Below, piece after piece: positions 30,182-41,864 of a stretch of 64,000 nt of DNA (the stretch's first letter is position 1; the number at the start of each line of letters is the position of its first letter). The notes under the pieces were generated by a model that did no database searches, was not told the origin of the DNA, and worked only from the letters and a program-made list of their open reading frames with translations. The stretch spans positions 372,001 through 436,000 of the forward strand of contig JAWZSP010000001.1 of assembly GCA_034401135.1 (NCBI GenBank), written 5' to 3'. Both the position numbers and the translations under genes were made by a program. The stretch comes from Volutella citrinella (lineage: Eukaryota > Ascomycota > Sordariomycetes > Hypocreales > Nectriaceae).

Positions 30182-31608
30182 ATGGCGAGACCGGATCGAC
30201 ACACCATCAACCTGCTGCGCGGCTGGCCGCACCCCTCCCTTCTCCCAACCAGCCTACTCTCCGCCGCATCCAACGCCGTGCTGGCCGACCCAGCCATCTT
30301 CAGCACAGCCCTGCAGTACGGCGACGACCCGGGCTTCCGACCTCTGCGCGAGGCCCTCGCGGCCTGGCTCTCGTCCATCTACTCGGTTCCGCGCGACCTA
30401 GAGCGCATCTGCATCTCCGGCGGCGCCAGCCAGAACATTGCCTGCATCCTGCAGAGCTTCACGGACCCCGTCGTCACGCGGGCTGTCTGGCTTGTCAGCC
30501 CGACGTACCATCTTGTGTCGGCCATTTTTGACGATGCCGGTTTCCGGAATAGACTGAAGCCGTTTCCTGAAGACGAGCATGGGCCTGACCTGGAGACTTT
30601 GGAGGAGAAACTGCGACTGTTTGAGGAAAGCGATGATGCCTCTATTAAGGTGCGTGCACGAGGTTCGTCGGGAAAGGCTGTATTGTCTAACGCTTGCTGT
30701 AGACCCCTTTCAAAGATCCTGGACCACACCGTAAATTCTACCGCCATGTGATTTATGTCGTACCGACATGCGCCAACCCATCTGGCAAGACGATGCCGGT
30801 CAACCGTCGAGAGGCCCTCGTCCGGCTGGCTCGCAAGTACGACGCGCTTGTCATCTGCGACGACGTGTACGACATGCTGCAGTGGAATATCAAGGATGGC
30901 GCATTAGACCAACCTCCACTTCCTCGTCTCTGCGATCTCGACCTTGCAATGGACAAGAGCCCCGATGACGCCATGGGCTTCGGCAACGCCGTCAGCAATG
31001 GCTCTTTTAGCAAGATGGTCGGCCCTGGGATCCGTACGGGGTGGCTGGAAGGCTCGCCGGCGTTTGCTTTCGGCCTTGCGCAGACGGGATCTACAAAGTC
31101 GGGCGGCTCGCCAAGCCAGTTCTGTGCGTCCATGCTGGCCAACATGTTGGAGACTGGGAGCCTGCAGCGGTATCTCGCGACGACTGTGCGACCAACTCTA
31201 CGATCTAGACACAAGATGATCTCGGACTCGATCCAGAAACATCTTATCCCGCTTGGGGTCAAGGTCAGGGAGGCGGGCCAAGTGGACGGCGCTATGTATG
31301 GCGGCTACTTTGTGTGGCTGACGCTCCCGGCTGGCCTGTCTGCGAAGCTGGTGGCCGACGTTGCCTTTGTCGAGGACAGGCTCATCATTGGCAACGGGGA
31401 CATGTTCCAAGTGCACGAGGAGACGGGGCAGACGGTGGATCTGGACTCGTATGTGCGGCTGGCCTTTTCGTACGAGCCGGAGCCAGATCTGGTCGCCGGC
31501 GTGGAGAGGCTGGCGGGCTGCATTCGGAGGGTGCAGAAGGACCCGGCCAGGTACGCCGAGATGAGCGGCAAGCTAAGTACGGGCTCGATTGTGGACATGG
31601 CCAAGTAG
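30182..31608 (+). CDS. PLP-dependent class I/II aminotransferase
   Basis: Two exons (30182-30649, 30703-31608), 457 aa. Fold type I landmarks are present: YGDDPGFRPLREALAAWL near the N-terminus (cofactor/substrate entry), GGASQNIACIL, PTYHL, TCANPSGKT with the PLP-contacting Asn181, ICDDVYDML (Asp209, Tyr211), and the Schiff-base lysine Lys260 in GSFSKMVGPGIRTGW. The C-terminal Arg typical of carboxylate binding lies in DSYVRLAFSYE. The sequence resembles the 2-aminoadipate/kynurenine aminotransferase (MocR-like catalytic domain) group. It should be a cytosolic or mitochondrial amino-group transferase. The exact amino acid is unknown. Glycerate kinase is its convergent neighbour. Confidence 0.9.
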
Positions 31609-31789
31609 AGATGGGAGGTGTGTTTTGGCCTTGAATGATATCATCAGCGGTTGGCTCATCATGCCCTACATGCTGATATCATAGATCGGTGGACGGGAAG
31701 GCCTGGAGAATGTAAGAGCAACAGAAATGGTATTATCATAAACTAAGCATATAGGCGTTATTCCCATCATTCATTACCTCATTCATTCA

Positions 31790-32992
31790 TCATGAACTGC
31801 ACTTTCCGAGCATCCGCCCAACCTCGACAATCCTCATGACCGACTCGGCGCTCTCCCGCGTCAACTCCTCCGCCTCATTGACAGCATCATCGAGCGTCAT
31901 CGGTCTCTGTATTATGCAAGTGAAGGCATCGATGCCCACGTCGTAATTGACCCTCGCGCCCTTGCCAATTGTCCCGGCGATAGCGATGACGGGCAGCCCG
32001 CGTCTCTTGGCCAGGCGGGCCACCTCGGCGGGGATCTTGCCTCGGGGCGTCTGGTCGTCGATGCCACCCTCGGCCGTTAGGACTAGGTCGCAGTCGTCGA
32101 ACACGCCGTCGAGGTTGATGTACTGCATCACAACCTCGTACCGGGGCCGTAGCCGCGCCCCGATGAGACGCAGGCCGGTCCCAAGACCGCCAGAGGCGCC
32201 GCCTCCCGGGGTGAGTCCTACATTGTTGTCTCCGAGCATGCTGCCGCAGACTGTCGCGAGTGTGTCCATGGCGGCCGAGAGTCGTCTCGTCTGGTCGGGT
32301 GTGGAGCCCTTCTGGGGGCCAAAGACGTTGGCAACGCCGTTGGCCCCGCATAATACGTTGTGCCAGTTGACGGCGACGTCCATCTCGGTCTGTCTAATCC
32401 TGGGATCCAGCCCAGTCAGATCTATCGACGCGAGATGGAGCAGCCCCTCACCCCCGCCAGCCATGGCGAGCGGGTTGCCGTTGTTGTCAAGCAAACGAGC
32501 ACCGAGAGCCTGGAGCATGCCGGCACCTCCATCACAGGTGCCGGAGTCTCCGCAGCCGACGAGGATCCGCGTAGCCCCCGCGTCGAGGGCGGCCAGGATG
32601 AGTTGCCCGACGCCATATGTAGTGGTTGCCCCCGGGTTGCGGAGGGTGGGCGGCACAAGGCTCAGGCCAGCTGCGGCAGCCATCTCGATGACGGCAGTGA
32701 TCGGCTCACCAGGAACAGGTCCCAGGAGCCCAAAGAAGGATTCAATGGGGTCGCCCACCGGACCAGACACGGCAACCTTGTGGATGGTGCCGTTGGTTGC
32801 AGCAACAATGGCCTTGGTGAAGCCCTCTCCGCCGTCCACAAGGGGCACCTTACGGACCAGAGCGTCGGGCTCGACGGCGAGAATGCCAGCCTCGATGCAG
32901 TCGGCGGCAGTGGTCGGCTGGAGACTTCCCTTGAAACCTGATGGACAGACTAGGATGCGCATGCTCGGCATGAGAGGGGGGAGAGAGCCCAT
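31790..32992 (-). CDS. Glycerate kinase (GlxK/GarK family)
   Basis: Intronless on the minus strand, 400 aa, near the usual length of this family (about 380). The N-terminus RILVCPSGFKGSLQPTTAADCIEAG and the glycine-rich VDGGEGFTKAIVAATNG are the first family blocks. GVGQLILAALDAGATRILVGCGDSGTCDGGAGMLQALG is the nucleotide/substrate block, and LVLTAEGGIDDQTPRGKIPAEVARLAK the C-terminal signature. The enzyme phosphorylates D-glycerate with ATP (to 2- or 3-phosphoglycerate depending on class), linking glyoxylate, serine or tartronate breakdown to glycolysis. The first ATG was used; a second at residue 11 is possible. Confidence 0.93.
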   Translation of the reverse strand: MGSLPPLMPSMRILVCPSGFKGSLQPTTAADCIEAGILAVEPDALVRKVPLVDGGEGFTKAIVAATNGTIHKVAVSGPVGDPIESFFGLLGPVPGEPITAVIEMAAAAGLSLVPPTLRNPGATTTYGVGQLILAALDAGATRILVGCGDSGTCDGGAGMLQALGARLLDNNGNPLAMAGGGEGLLHLASIDLTGLDPRIRQTEMDVAVNWHNVLCGANGVANVFGPQKGSTPDQTRRLSAAMDTLATVCGSMLGDNNVGLTPGGGASGGLGTGLRLIGARLRPRYEVVMQYINLDGVFDDCDLVLTAEGGIDDQTPRGKIPAEVARLAKRRGLPVIAIAGTIGKGARVNYDVGIDAFTCIIQRPMTLDDAVNEAEELTRESAESVMRIVEVGRMLGKCSS

Positions 32993-34931
32993 TACTGGTT
33001 GGAGTGTCGTTGGAGGTGCTGAACAAGAGGGGGTGCTAGTGTGGTCTTGTGAAACTGGTATAAAGCGAGTGTAGAATTTACAACTAGAAGCTGTTTGTAG
33101 AAGCGAGTGTCAAACGAGAAGTGTGATTTAGAACGATGGTGATTTGGTTTACCTCAGGGTCGAAGGCACGAATGGCTTCATTTTATAGACGATTGATGCC
33201 ATATCCATAGCTCTACCCAGATCAAAGCGCTCTCACACGACAGAACATGTCCCAGGCGCAGTCATGCGACACCGCCATCTCAGCCCATTCTAATCAACGG
33301 CTAGTTTGACTGCCAAGTGCGCCTCTTTGGCAGTTCTCTAGAAGAATTCTGTGTCTCGCCTCGTGAACATCTGAAACTCAGCCCTTCCACCAGCGGGGCG
33401 CAACGTGGACGAGCGCGCCCTCTCCCGAGAATAGAAAGCTGTCGTATGCCCAAGTTTCAGATGTCCGTGGCGGTTACGTCACGAACGAGCCCCGAGCCAC
33501 TGGCGATGCGGCGAGGCTGGTTGCGCCAATTTGCCAGAAGTGTGTCGCCAGTGCTGGTTCCATGGTTTGGGTGCAGCAGGTTTGGGCTGGGAGGACGCGT
33601 CACCAGCCACGGAACAAAGACTTGGCATTTTGAGCAGCGGAGCGGGATGGGATGGGACGATGCGGGATGGGTGGTTGGGTGGGGGAGGCTGTGATGGAAA
33701 ACAAAAGCGAGAGGGAAGAAAATACGAGAACTCTGGAAGAGAGACGTACGCAAAGCCAAGAAAGAGCCAGAGGCGGCCATCGTCGTAAGTCAGATTTCTT
33801 CAGTTTCAGTCCGTGGACCTGGGGGCGATCCAGCGCCCGGGCCCATGTCGCCAAGAAGGCGTTTTGTGATTCAGCCTTGCCTCGGGCGTCAATCCTCGAG
33901 TCCCGGCCGAAGCGGAGAATTACAGTTGTGGGCCAGAGCCGGGGTAAACAGCGTAATACCCGGGTTCTCCCACATTTGTCGCGATGGAGTCAAGTTCGCT
34001 CAAGCCGGGGGAGCGCCATGGCGTTGATGGCTCAACTGGGCCAATCAAGGATGGACACGGACATGTTTCATGGAGGGGAATCGATGGCCAGGGTTCAGCT
34101 TCCCGAATTAGAAGCATCGACAGACGTCGTCTTCTCACTACCAAGCAGCTAGCGTCATGGCATTCTTGGCAAGACGATCATATTTTGCCATCTGCGCGCG
34201 CTGTGTGGTCGCGCAGCACTTGGGCGGAGAGGGCCAAGAAAGGCCAGCCACCACCGTGACGACGCCCGACAAGGCCTCGCAGGGCACGCAGGGCGTACGC
34301 AGGGGGCCCCGGGGCTGCATGCCAAGCCGTTTGAAGTATGTCGCTTGGCGCTCGTGATTGGTGTCGCATGGCCACAAGACTCGCGGCACACCGCTGCCAC
34401 ACGTGCTGGACTGTCCTCCGGCCTCGCGCCACGACATGCGAGTCCTTTGGCTGCATGGGGCTACCGTCTGGTGCTTCCCGGGGGAGGCTAGATGGACGAA
34501 ATGTCCACAGTGACGGCAGCAACCCGCCTCCGCCCCGGTGGTCGAGCTGAACGGTGGACCGCCAATTCTCGTTTATGCCCAGAGCCATGTCCCTTTTCCT
34601 TTCCGCAGCCCCGTCTCCACTCTGATGCCTCCATATCTCTTGGGGCAGTGTTGCTATCTCGTCGCAGCCTTTGTGGCGTCTCCTCCAAGCCCAATCTTCT
34701 TGGCTTCGGTGCTGGCCACCGCTCGTCGCCAGTTACATAAGACCAGCCCGGCATCCGAGCGGTCGTCTCCGGTAGTACAGTACAGTGCAGTAATTTGTTT
34801 CCAAGTCACTCGTTGACCCCATCAGCTCTATCCATTCGCTTGTCTACTCCCATCTCCAACTGACAGTGTTCCCCGCTTGCTTCACTCTCATACCGGAAAC
34901 CCACCCAGCGTCCTTTGTCTTTTCTTGCACC
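32993..34931. other. Divergent intergenic region, glycerate kinase / MFS transporter
   Basis: About 1.9 kb without a supported gene. Frames on both strands (for example 33652-34152 +, 34178-34588 -) overlap each other and have no domain. The segment holds the promoters of both flanking divergent genes. Confidence 0.5.
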
Positions 34932-36921
34932 ATGAGTATTCACAACCAACGCCCCATCTCGCGCATGAGCTCCTTCTCATCAGTATGGCGTTCCTGGAGC
35001 CCGTTCGACCCGGTGGCAAACTACGAAGGGTCGAGGAACAACTACCCCTGGCTCATAGACCCACCCCTCGACCCTGATACTCACGACATTAGGACACTCC
35101 GTCGTGCGACACCCCTCCCAGCGCTGCACGAGCAATCAGATACTACCTACAGCCACGTACCATACCCTCCACCACCTCCATACGGCGCCACAACGCAGGA
35201 CCCTGACAGAGACTTGGAAGAGGGGTCTGAGCCGGAGACGGTGCTGGAGGATGCCGGGTTGATAGCCGACCCCAACATCGTAAGTGCAGTCTTCCGTGTG
35301 AAGATATCAGCAGCTGATGACAGCTAGGTTACATGGGAGGGTGATGCCGATCCGCTAAACCCCCATAACTGGGCCCGTCATCAGAAGTGGGTGGCCACTC
35401 TTCTCGTCTCCTGCTTCACCTTCATCTCTCCCGTGTCATCCACGATGCTGGCACCCGCGCTCAAGGACATCAGCAATGACCTCCAAATCAACTCCGACTT
35501 TCAATCGTTCCTCGTCATGTCCATCTTCCTGCTTGCCTACGCCATCGGCCCCTTTCTCCTGGCGCCGCTCTCAGAGATGTACGGCCGTGTTCTTGTCCTC
35601 CAGTCAGCCAATATGATCTTCCTAGTCTTCAACACCGTCTGTGGCTTTGCTCAGAATCGCGTCCAGATTCTCGTTTTTCGGTTTCTGAGTGGTCTCGGCG
35701 GAAGCGCTCCACAAGCAGTGAGTAAATTGGAGTGGTTTCACGTCCACATCTGTTTCTAATTCTGGATGGTAGCTTGGTGGTGGAGTCTTGGCCGATTGCT
35801 GGAGGCGCGAGGAGCGTGGGACAGCTACGGCCATCTACAGCCTGGCGCCATTCATCGGCCCTGCGGTTGGCCCCATCGGTGAGTGAATAGGTTTCTGTCT
35901 TTATTGTCACTAATTGTGTTGAGCTGGCGGATACTTGACCCAGTATATGAACTGGCGCTGGATCTTCTGGGTCGTGTCCATTGCCGATGCCGTCGTCCAG
36001 GTCATGGCCTTTCTCTTCCTTCGCGAGACCTACCCACCCAAGATTCTCAAAGTAAAGGCAAAGAGGTTGCGAAAAGAGACGGGCAATCAGAAGTTGCGCA
36101 CGGAATACGAGACTCCGGACCAGTCCTTTGTCAAATCGCTTGGCAAGAACCTCGTCCGGCCGTTTCGGATGCTCTTCACCCAACCAGCAATCCAAATTAC
36201 TGCGCTCTACCGCGCCTACCTATACGGACTGATGTATCTGGTGTAAGTATCTGTGCTCACTCTTTCAAAGCACTTTGTCTGATGTGACGACTAGGCTTGC
36301 GTCATTTCCCCTCGTCTGGGAGGGACAATACAAAATGGAACCAGGCAGGGCTAGTTTGAACTACCTCTCGCTGGGAATTGGATTTGTGATTGGACTGCAG
36401 TTTTCTGGGCCTCTTATTGACAAGGTGCATTTATGCCTACCTCCTTTCCAGAGTTCAAAGCTAACATTCTCCAGGTTTACTGCACTCTCAAAGCTCGACA
36501 CAACGACACGGGCCGCCCCGAGTTTCGCGTTCCGTTGATGTTTCCCACTGCACTCATCACTCCCGCTGGGCTGATTCTCTACGGTGTGTCTGCGCACCTG
36601 AAACTCCACTGGATCATCCCCAACGTTGGAGCTGGCATCTTTGCGGCGGGGCTTATCCTGTCGTTTCAGTGCGCGCAGACCTACATTGTGGACTCTTATG
36701 AGCGCTTTGCCGCCAGCGCTACGGGAGCAGCTGCTTTCGTCCGCACCATGGCCGGCTTCAGCTTTCCCTTGTTTGCGCCTGGCTTGTTTGATAAGCTTGG
36801 GATCGCCTGGGGTAATGCCGTTTTGGCGGGAACAGCAATGGTGCTTTGCTTGTTTGCCCCGATAATACTGTGGAGGTTTGGTGAGCGCATTCGAAAATGG
36901 AGCTCACTAAGCGGAGTGTAA
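34932..36921 (+). CDS. MFS multidrug transporter (DHA1 family)
   Basis: Six exons (34932-35279, 35328-35717, 35773-35878, 35924-36242, 36295-36424, 36475-36921), 579 aa. The N-tail of about 130 residues is Ser/Pro-rich and ends in the typical entry [15 protein letters not shown] before TM1. Conserved fungal DHA1 features follow: [18 protein letters not shown] (loop 2-3 motif), [36 protein letters not shown] (motif C, across an exon joint), [12 protein letters not shown] and LFLRETY. The C-terminal half has [16 protein letters not shown] and [22 protein letters not shown]. It is expected to be a proton-driven exporter of drugs or metabolites at the plasma membrane. Intron 3 uses a GAG acceptor (35921-35923), fixed by the motif C reading. 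Confidence 0.88.
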
Positions 36922-37508
36922 TGACGATGCATACGAATTATGAATACGGCAGGGAAGTGATGATGAATAATGAATTACCTAGTTTTAGACGGAGCACATG
37001 AGAGGCACGGAGCACCACAGCTGAGCTACAAGTATTGATAGCAAATAATGTATTGGTATTTGAAGAATATCGCATTCTCATCGCTAGTATTCCCATATCA
37101 AAGTCCTGTGTTAAGTGCGCCGTTGTGCACACTAGATGTTGCATTCATCGATCAGGCTCGCGACATCTCAAGATGTGCGTTCGGCTGAGGCCAGGACTAG
37201 AAGCACCTACTTGACGGAAGGCATGGTGATTTGATAAAATGAGTGAACTTGAATTAGGAATTCATTTTATTAATGAAACAAATGACGAGGAAAGATGTTG
37301 CCCCATTTGCGAGTGAGCAATTGGGCAAGACTGGGGAATCCTTCGCGCTGGTGCTGTCGGGGGAAATTAGAAGAGTCGACTCGAGGTTTGGCATGGAAGG
37401 AATCTGCTGTTCGTCCTGAATTACTCTGGTTAAGCGAGAAGTGGTAGGAAATGGTTCCAAAATAGAAGGCTTCATCTACTTTGAGGTGATTCGGAACCCT
37501 CGGCACAT
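36922..37508. other. Intergenic between convergent MFS and epimerase genes
   Basis: No supported gene; 3' regions of convergent genes, AT-rich. Confidence 0.5.
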
Positions 37509-38558
37509 CTACAACGCTGCCACTGACCACCTAGGCTGCATTCCTGACCTCCTTTCGCCCCCATGCTCATCCATGAACCACTCGACAAACTTTGGGATCC
37601 CTTCTGCAACGCTCACTTTCGGATTATAGCATAGCAGCTGCTTTGCCTTGGATACATCCGCATACGTCACCGTCATGTCGCCAGCTTGTGCCTCTAGCCT
37701 GTTGATAACGGCTCTGCGACCAACAGAGCCCTCAATCAAGCTGATTAACGAATCGAGAGACGTTGTTTCGCACTCGCCTAGGTTGATGATCTCATACATG
37801 GAACTCTCGTAGTCGATGGCGGCGCGAACACCCTGGATGATGTCGTCAATGTGCGTGTAGTCGCGCCGACTGCTGCCGTCTCCAAAGATAGGAACCGGCT
37901 CCCCGCTCGCAATGAGCTTGGTGAACTTGTGGATGGCCAGATCGGGTCGCTGACGAGGGCCGTAGACGGTAAAGAAGCGCAGACACACGCATCGGATGCC
38001 GTAGAGGTGGGAGTAGCTGTGGCACATGAGCTCCGCAGACGCTTTGCTGACGGCGTACGGCGAGATTGGCTGCGATGTCCTGTCCGTCTCGGAGAACGGC
38101 ACCGTCGCATTAAGGCCGTAGATACTTGATGTCGATCCAAATACGAACTGCGCCACCCCAAAGTCTCGGGCGCAGTCGAGCACGTTGAGCGTGCCGGCGA
38201 TGTTGGTGTCGACGTAGTGCATCGGATGACGTAGTGAGGGCCGTACACCCGCACGCGACGCGAGATGGACAATGGCGCTGAAGGTGTGTTGCTCAAAAAT
38301 GCGGCGCAGCGCAGGCGCGTCTCGGATGTCGTCCTCGTGAAGCGTGTAGTCGGGATTGTCGAGGTTCGCGGCCACGTTGCCGCGCTTCATCTCAGGCGAG
38401 TAGTAGTCATCAAAGTTGTCCACGACGACAACGTGCCAGCACCCCTCGAGCAGCAGAGTATCGACCAAGTTGGATCCGATGAAGCCGGCGCCGCCTGTAA
38501 CCAGGATTTCCTTCTTTCCTACGGCTGTCGCCGAATCAGGTCCTAGGGTGAGCGTCAT
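37509..38558 (-). CDS. NAD-dependent UDP-sugar epimerase (UDP-glucuronate 4-epimerase-like)
   Basis: Intronless on the minus strand, 349 aa. Extended-SDR landmarks: ILVTGGAGFIGSNLVD (residues about 18-33), DNFDDYYSPEMKRGN, VHLASRAGVRPSL, FGSTSSIYG (catalytic Ser/Thr), the YAVSK catalytic pair, RFFTVYGPRQRPDLAIHKF and DGSSRRDYTHIDDI. The DNFxxYYxxxxK and AGVRPSLxxP signatures are those of UDP-glucuronate/UDP-galacturonate 4-epimerases of bacteria and plants rather than of the classical fungal Gal10. It would interconvert nucleotide-activated uronic or hexose sugars for a surface or extracellular glycan. Absence of introns and the bacterial-type signature make horizontal acquisition plausible; no codon-usage break is obvious by eye. 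Confidence 0.9.
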   Translation of the reverse strand: MTLTLGPDSATAVGKKEILVTGGAGFIGSNLVDTLLLEGCWHVVVVDNFDDYYSPEMKRGNVAANLDNPDYTLHEDDIRDAPALRRIFEQHTFSAIVHLASRAGVRPSLRHPMHYVDTNIAGTLNVLDCARDFGVAQFVFGSTSSIYGLNATVPFSETDRTSQPISPYAVSKASAELMCHSYSHLYGIRCVCLRFFTVYGPRQRPDLAIHKFTKLIASGEPVPIFGDGSSRRDYTHIDDIIQGVRAAIDYESSMYEIINLGECETTSLDSLISLIEGSVGRRAVINRLEAQAGDMTVTYADVSKAKQLLCYNPKVSVAEGIPKFVEWFMDEHGGERRSGMQPRWSVAAL

Positions 38559-41018
38559 GGTGGATGGTGGATTCGTGTTTGTCGCACCAACAGAGGCACG
38601 CCCGAGGCATCCGTATATAAAAGGCCTCGAAACGCAAGGGGACGGGGCAAGATGGCATCAGTACAAAATGATCTTCGGCTGTGGAATGGCAGAGCCGCTG
38701 TGGGAAAGCATAATGAGTGGCGTTCCGAACGCCAAAGTCTAAGACGTACGGTCACAAAGAGTGAGAAACACCTGGAAAGCAGCATCCCCAGAATTTAGAA
38801 ACCGCCACTGGGAGACGGCACAGGGTAGACCCGACCGAGGACGCCGTGGCTAAAGGAAAAAGGAAGCGTACTCGATCGGGTCAATCAAACAGTGTCTTAC
38901 TGCAGTCGACATATCATTATCCCGCCTCTCTCGTGTGGCCTGACCCCCCAAGTCGACTCCCGGCGAGCTGTCCTTGGCGTCGGCCATCATCCAACCGGTT
39001 ATCGCGCCGATGTTTCAATAGATTCGCCGAGAACCCGGCAGTGAATAGATTGGGCGTCCAATGTGCTTCTGTCTGACTGGCGGATGATTCCGGTGCAAAT
39101 TAGTTATCTACGCCTTCAACAGTCCCTTTACCATCCACGATTAATATGTTCTCGTTATGAAATCAGCCGCGGATGGCAAGGTGGCCGAGTGATGGTGCAC
39201 CAACGGCCACCCACGCTGGATGCTGGACTGTGAGTAGCATCCACTGATAATAGCCTCCGATTGCATAACGATCGGATAACACGAGCACTGGTACAATCTC
39301 ATGCTGCATAAAGCTACTGTATAAAACCCGCGAGCATAAGACCGCCGTTGTCAATGGACATGAAAGGTCCCTGCAACAGGCAATGCGCAGGAGGCTGCCC
39401 CAAAGCAGCGAGGATCCTCATTTCCGACAGGGATTGCAGCTTGTGAAGCAAGCACCAGCCAGTCATCACGAATAGAGTGGTGTTTTACCAGTGGCGTGCG
39501 ATCGTAGTGGCCCGGAGCCTGGGTAGGTCGACGATGAGGGATTCATGCCTGATGGTGGCGTAGAGTTCCCCAGGTTGCAACCCGCCATTCGGCTCAACAG
39601 ACCCGACAAGCGAGAAACAACACAGCTACATGGATGACCACGTCACTGACCGGAATTGCCGTGATGAGGCGTTCATCGTGGCAGTTGGCGGTGTGCATCG
39701 CATTGGTGCCATGACGGCCTTGTCTCAGCGGTCTTGGCTGAGTGTCTTCAGTAGGCAAAGAGACTCATGGCTCCCCTTGACGCAAACAAACATCCGGTTT
39801 CGTTTCTAGGCTGTTCATGCAGGATGCAAAGTGGACCAGTGATGCGGAATTGTTCCCTAGCGCGAGCTGTGCTGGGTTGCTGTCGTTCTATGCATGCACC
39901 TTGCTACTCCGCAGTCATACGCCACTCAGTGATGAAGCGGGAGGACTACTGGGTCCGGGCGGGGTATGTAAAGAAGTCCCCTGTGGCTATTGGTAGTCAC
40001 TATGTGCTGTCAACATCATCCGGCATGGCATCGGGGCTTGTGCGCAATACCCATGTTGATTGCAACAAGCCACCAAGGTAGATAGGGTGGGCGCCTCATC
40101 ACCCCACGTCAGATCGATCACCATGAGATGCACATGGATTGGGCGAATGGGTACCGGCCACAGTGATGGATTGGGGGGACAGCACTTCGGGAATGGGTAC
40201 CCGGAGACGTATCTGTGCTGGAGCAATCTGCCAAACCATCAGGATTCAGCTGATTGAGATCACCGCCATCTCACCCATCCTTGACTCAGTCGATCTCCTC
40301 ACCCATCACCCCGCCCCCATGCTTCATGTTAATGGAAGTGAAATAGTTGCTGCAGCACTCCCTGTCGCTGTGGCTGGCCAAGTTGCGGCGCTGGCGGTCG
40401 CTGGTTGGGTGCCGGTCCTGAGCAACGTTACACATGCGGCTTCCCGTGCACTATTGGAATCCTTCCTTTCGGCAGTTGTCTGGAGGCCAGACTAACCCCC
40501 GACAGGTCTAGACATTTTTCTCTTCGTGAATGTTCCAGAAGGAGATATTGTCACGGCCCTCTCTCATCCTTGCCGCAGCGACGGGAGCCGACAGCGGCAG
40601 CTCGCGTCAATACAGGCCTTCTGCTCGGCAAAGGCGATGAATAGGTTTTGGGGAATTCATTATCATGCATCTGTGATCAAGGTGCATTAGGCCTACGAGA
40701 GGCACATTAGCGCGTGATGCCTAGAGAATATTGGCTTCCGTCCCTGGTTCATGCAGCTATGGTTTGCTGTTAAAGGTTACCACGACGCGATGCCACCTGG
40801 ACTGCCAAGACACACTGGTTTGTTTGCTTCTTAACATTCTTCTGTATTATGTCAATTTTCTAAATTGTAGAGGGACCATATCTACCTCAAGTGCCCTCTC
40901 TCTCCTCTCCACGACTTTCCTTCATCATCACCTCAAGCTGATCTCCTGTTCCTGTTCATCCAATCCTCCCCACACAACTTCTTCATCTTCCACAATAGGG
41001 ACACACTCTCTTTTCACC
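38559..41018. other. Gene-poor 2.4 kb stretch
   Basis: No gene supported. Many short frames, none with a domain. No transposon ends or protein motifs seen. The last 150 bases are pyrimidine-rich and are the leader of the gene at 41019. A TGGCCGAGTG string near 39182 resembles a tRNA A-box but has no matching tRNA structure. Confidence 0.45.
38614..38623 (-). promoter_or_regulatory. Possible TATA box of the epimerase
   Basis: TATATAAAAG on the + strand, 56 bases beyond the epimerase ATG. On the minus strand it reads CTTTTATATA, so its use by the minus-strand gene is uncertain. No + strand gene follows closely. Confidence 0.35.
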
Positions 41019-41864
41019 ATGGTTGGCCCTGCAGACAAGATCCACAAGGACATTGGAGCCGCCTGCCCCGGTGAAGGCTCGTTCTATGTCTGCAAGGACA
41101 AGGCAGCCAAGTTCCTTGGATGCTGCACCATCGACCCCTGCAAGACCGTCGATGGAAGCTGCTCCGACAGAGACGTCCGCAACACCACCTACGACAAGTA
41201 CTCGCACGACCGTATCGGCGCTCAGCTGTGCGACAGCTCCCGGCCCGATGTCCAGTGGTGGACGTGTGCCGGCCTCGACCCGCCCTTCATGGGATGCTGC
41301 TCCGTCAACCCCTGCCAGAACAATGGCTGCCCTGCCGACAAACTCTTCGCTGCCAAGCTGCACACCGACCCCATCAAGGCCAAGGTCTTTCTCCCGAGCG
41401 ACCCCGAGGCTCTCTCCGGAGGAGCCGTTGCCGGTATCGCCGTCAGTTTGTTCTTCACGTTGTCATTGGCCGCAGGCTGCTGGCTTTGGAAGCGTCGAAA
41501 GCAGCAGCAGCAGGGGACTGAAACGGCGACCGAAGAGTGGTTTGGAAGGCAGTCTATCCTATCGCCCGTTTCCTACAAACCGCGGATGGATTATCGAGTT
41601 GTGAATGGCTCGATTTCTACCAGCTCCACTTGCGAGTCGGCTGCCCAGGGCCGACTGGCTCCTTTTGTATCCGACATACAAGACGCTGTCGGCAGTGGAT
41701 CGTTCGACCACCCCGGCCAACTCGACGTACCTCAGCCACTACATGTCCCGAGGAAGCCTCTGGAGGTGCTAGACGAGGAGCCGTTGACTCACTTGCAAGT
41801 TCCTTCACATTCACGCCACACTTTTGACGGAGAATCCATCTCGGAGCCGGGGGTCGCACACTGA
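41019..41864 (+). CDS. Single-pass membrane protein with two Cys-rich repeats
   Basis: Single exon, 281 aa; the ATG at 41019 is in a strong context (tcaccATGG). There is no signal peptide. Residues about 15-41 and about 71-99 are two related modules: Cys, about 9-12 residues, Cys, about 8-10 residues, then GCC followed by three residues, Pro and Cys (FLGCCTIDPC and FMGCCSVNPC). More cysteines lie between and after. One transmembrane helix follows (GAVAGIAVSLFFTLSLAAGCWLW, about 135-157, then KRRK), giving an outside-N/inside-C topology by the positive-inside rule. The C-terminal tail of about 120 residues is Ser/Pro-rich and probably cytosolic. The arrangement recalls fungal surface sensors, but I do not recognise a named family. 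Confidence 0.78.
   Translation: MVGPADKIHKDIGAACPGEGSFYVCKDKAAKFLGCCTIDPCKTVDGSCSDRDVRNTTYDKYSHDRIGAQLCDSSRPDVQWWTCAGLDPPFMGCCSVNPCQNNGCPADKLFAAKLHTDPIKAKVFLPSDPEALSGGAVAGIAVSLFFTLSLAAGCWLWKRRKQQQQGTETATEEWFGRQSILSPVSYKPRMDYRVVNGSISTSSTCESAAQGRLAPFVSDIQDAVGSGSFDHPGQLDVPQPLHVPRKPLEVLDEEPLTHLQVPSHSRHTFDGESISEPGVAH

Noticed and set aside
31947..33074. A 375-codon + strand frame over the glycerate kinase
   Set aside because: Antisense shadow; Ser/Pro/Arg composition and no signature, whereas the minus strand has the full kinase.
39170..39260. A tRNA-like TGGCCGAGTG string suggesting a tRNA-Ser/Leu
   Set aside because: No matching B-box (GGTTCRA) at the right distance and no acceptor-stem pairing.
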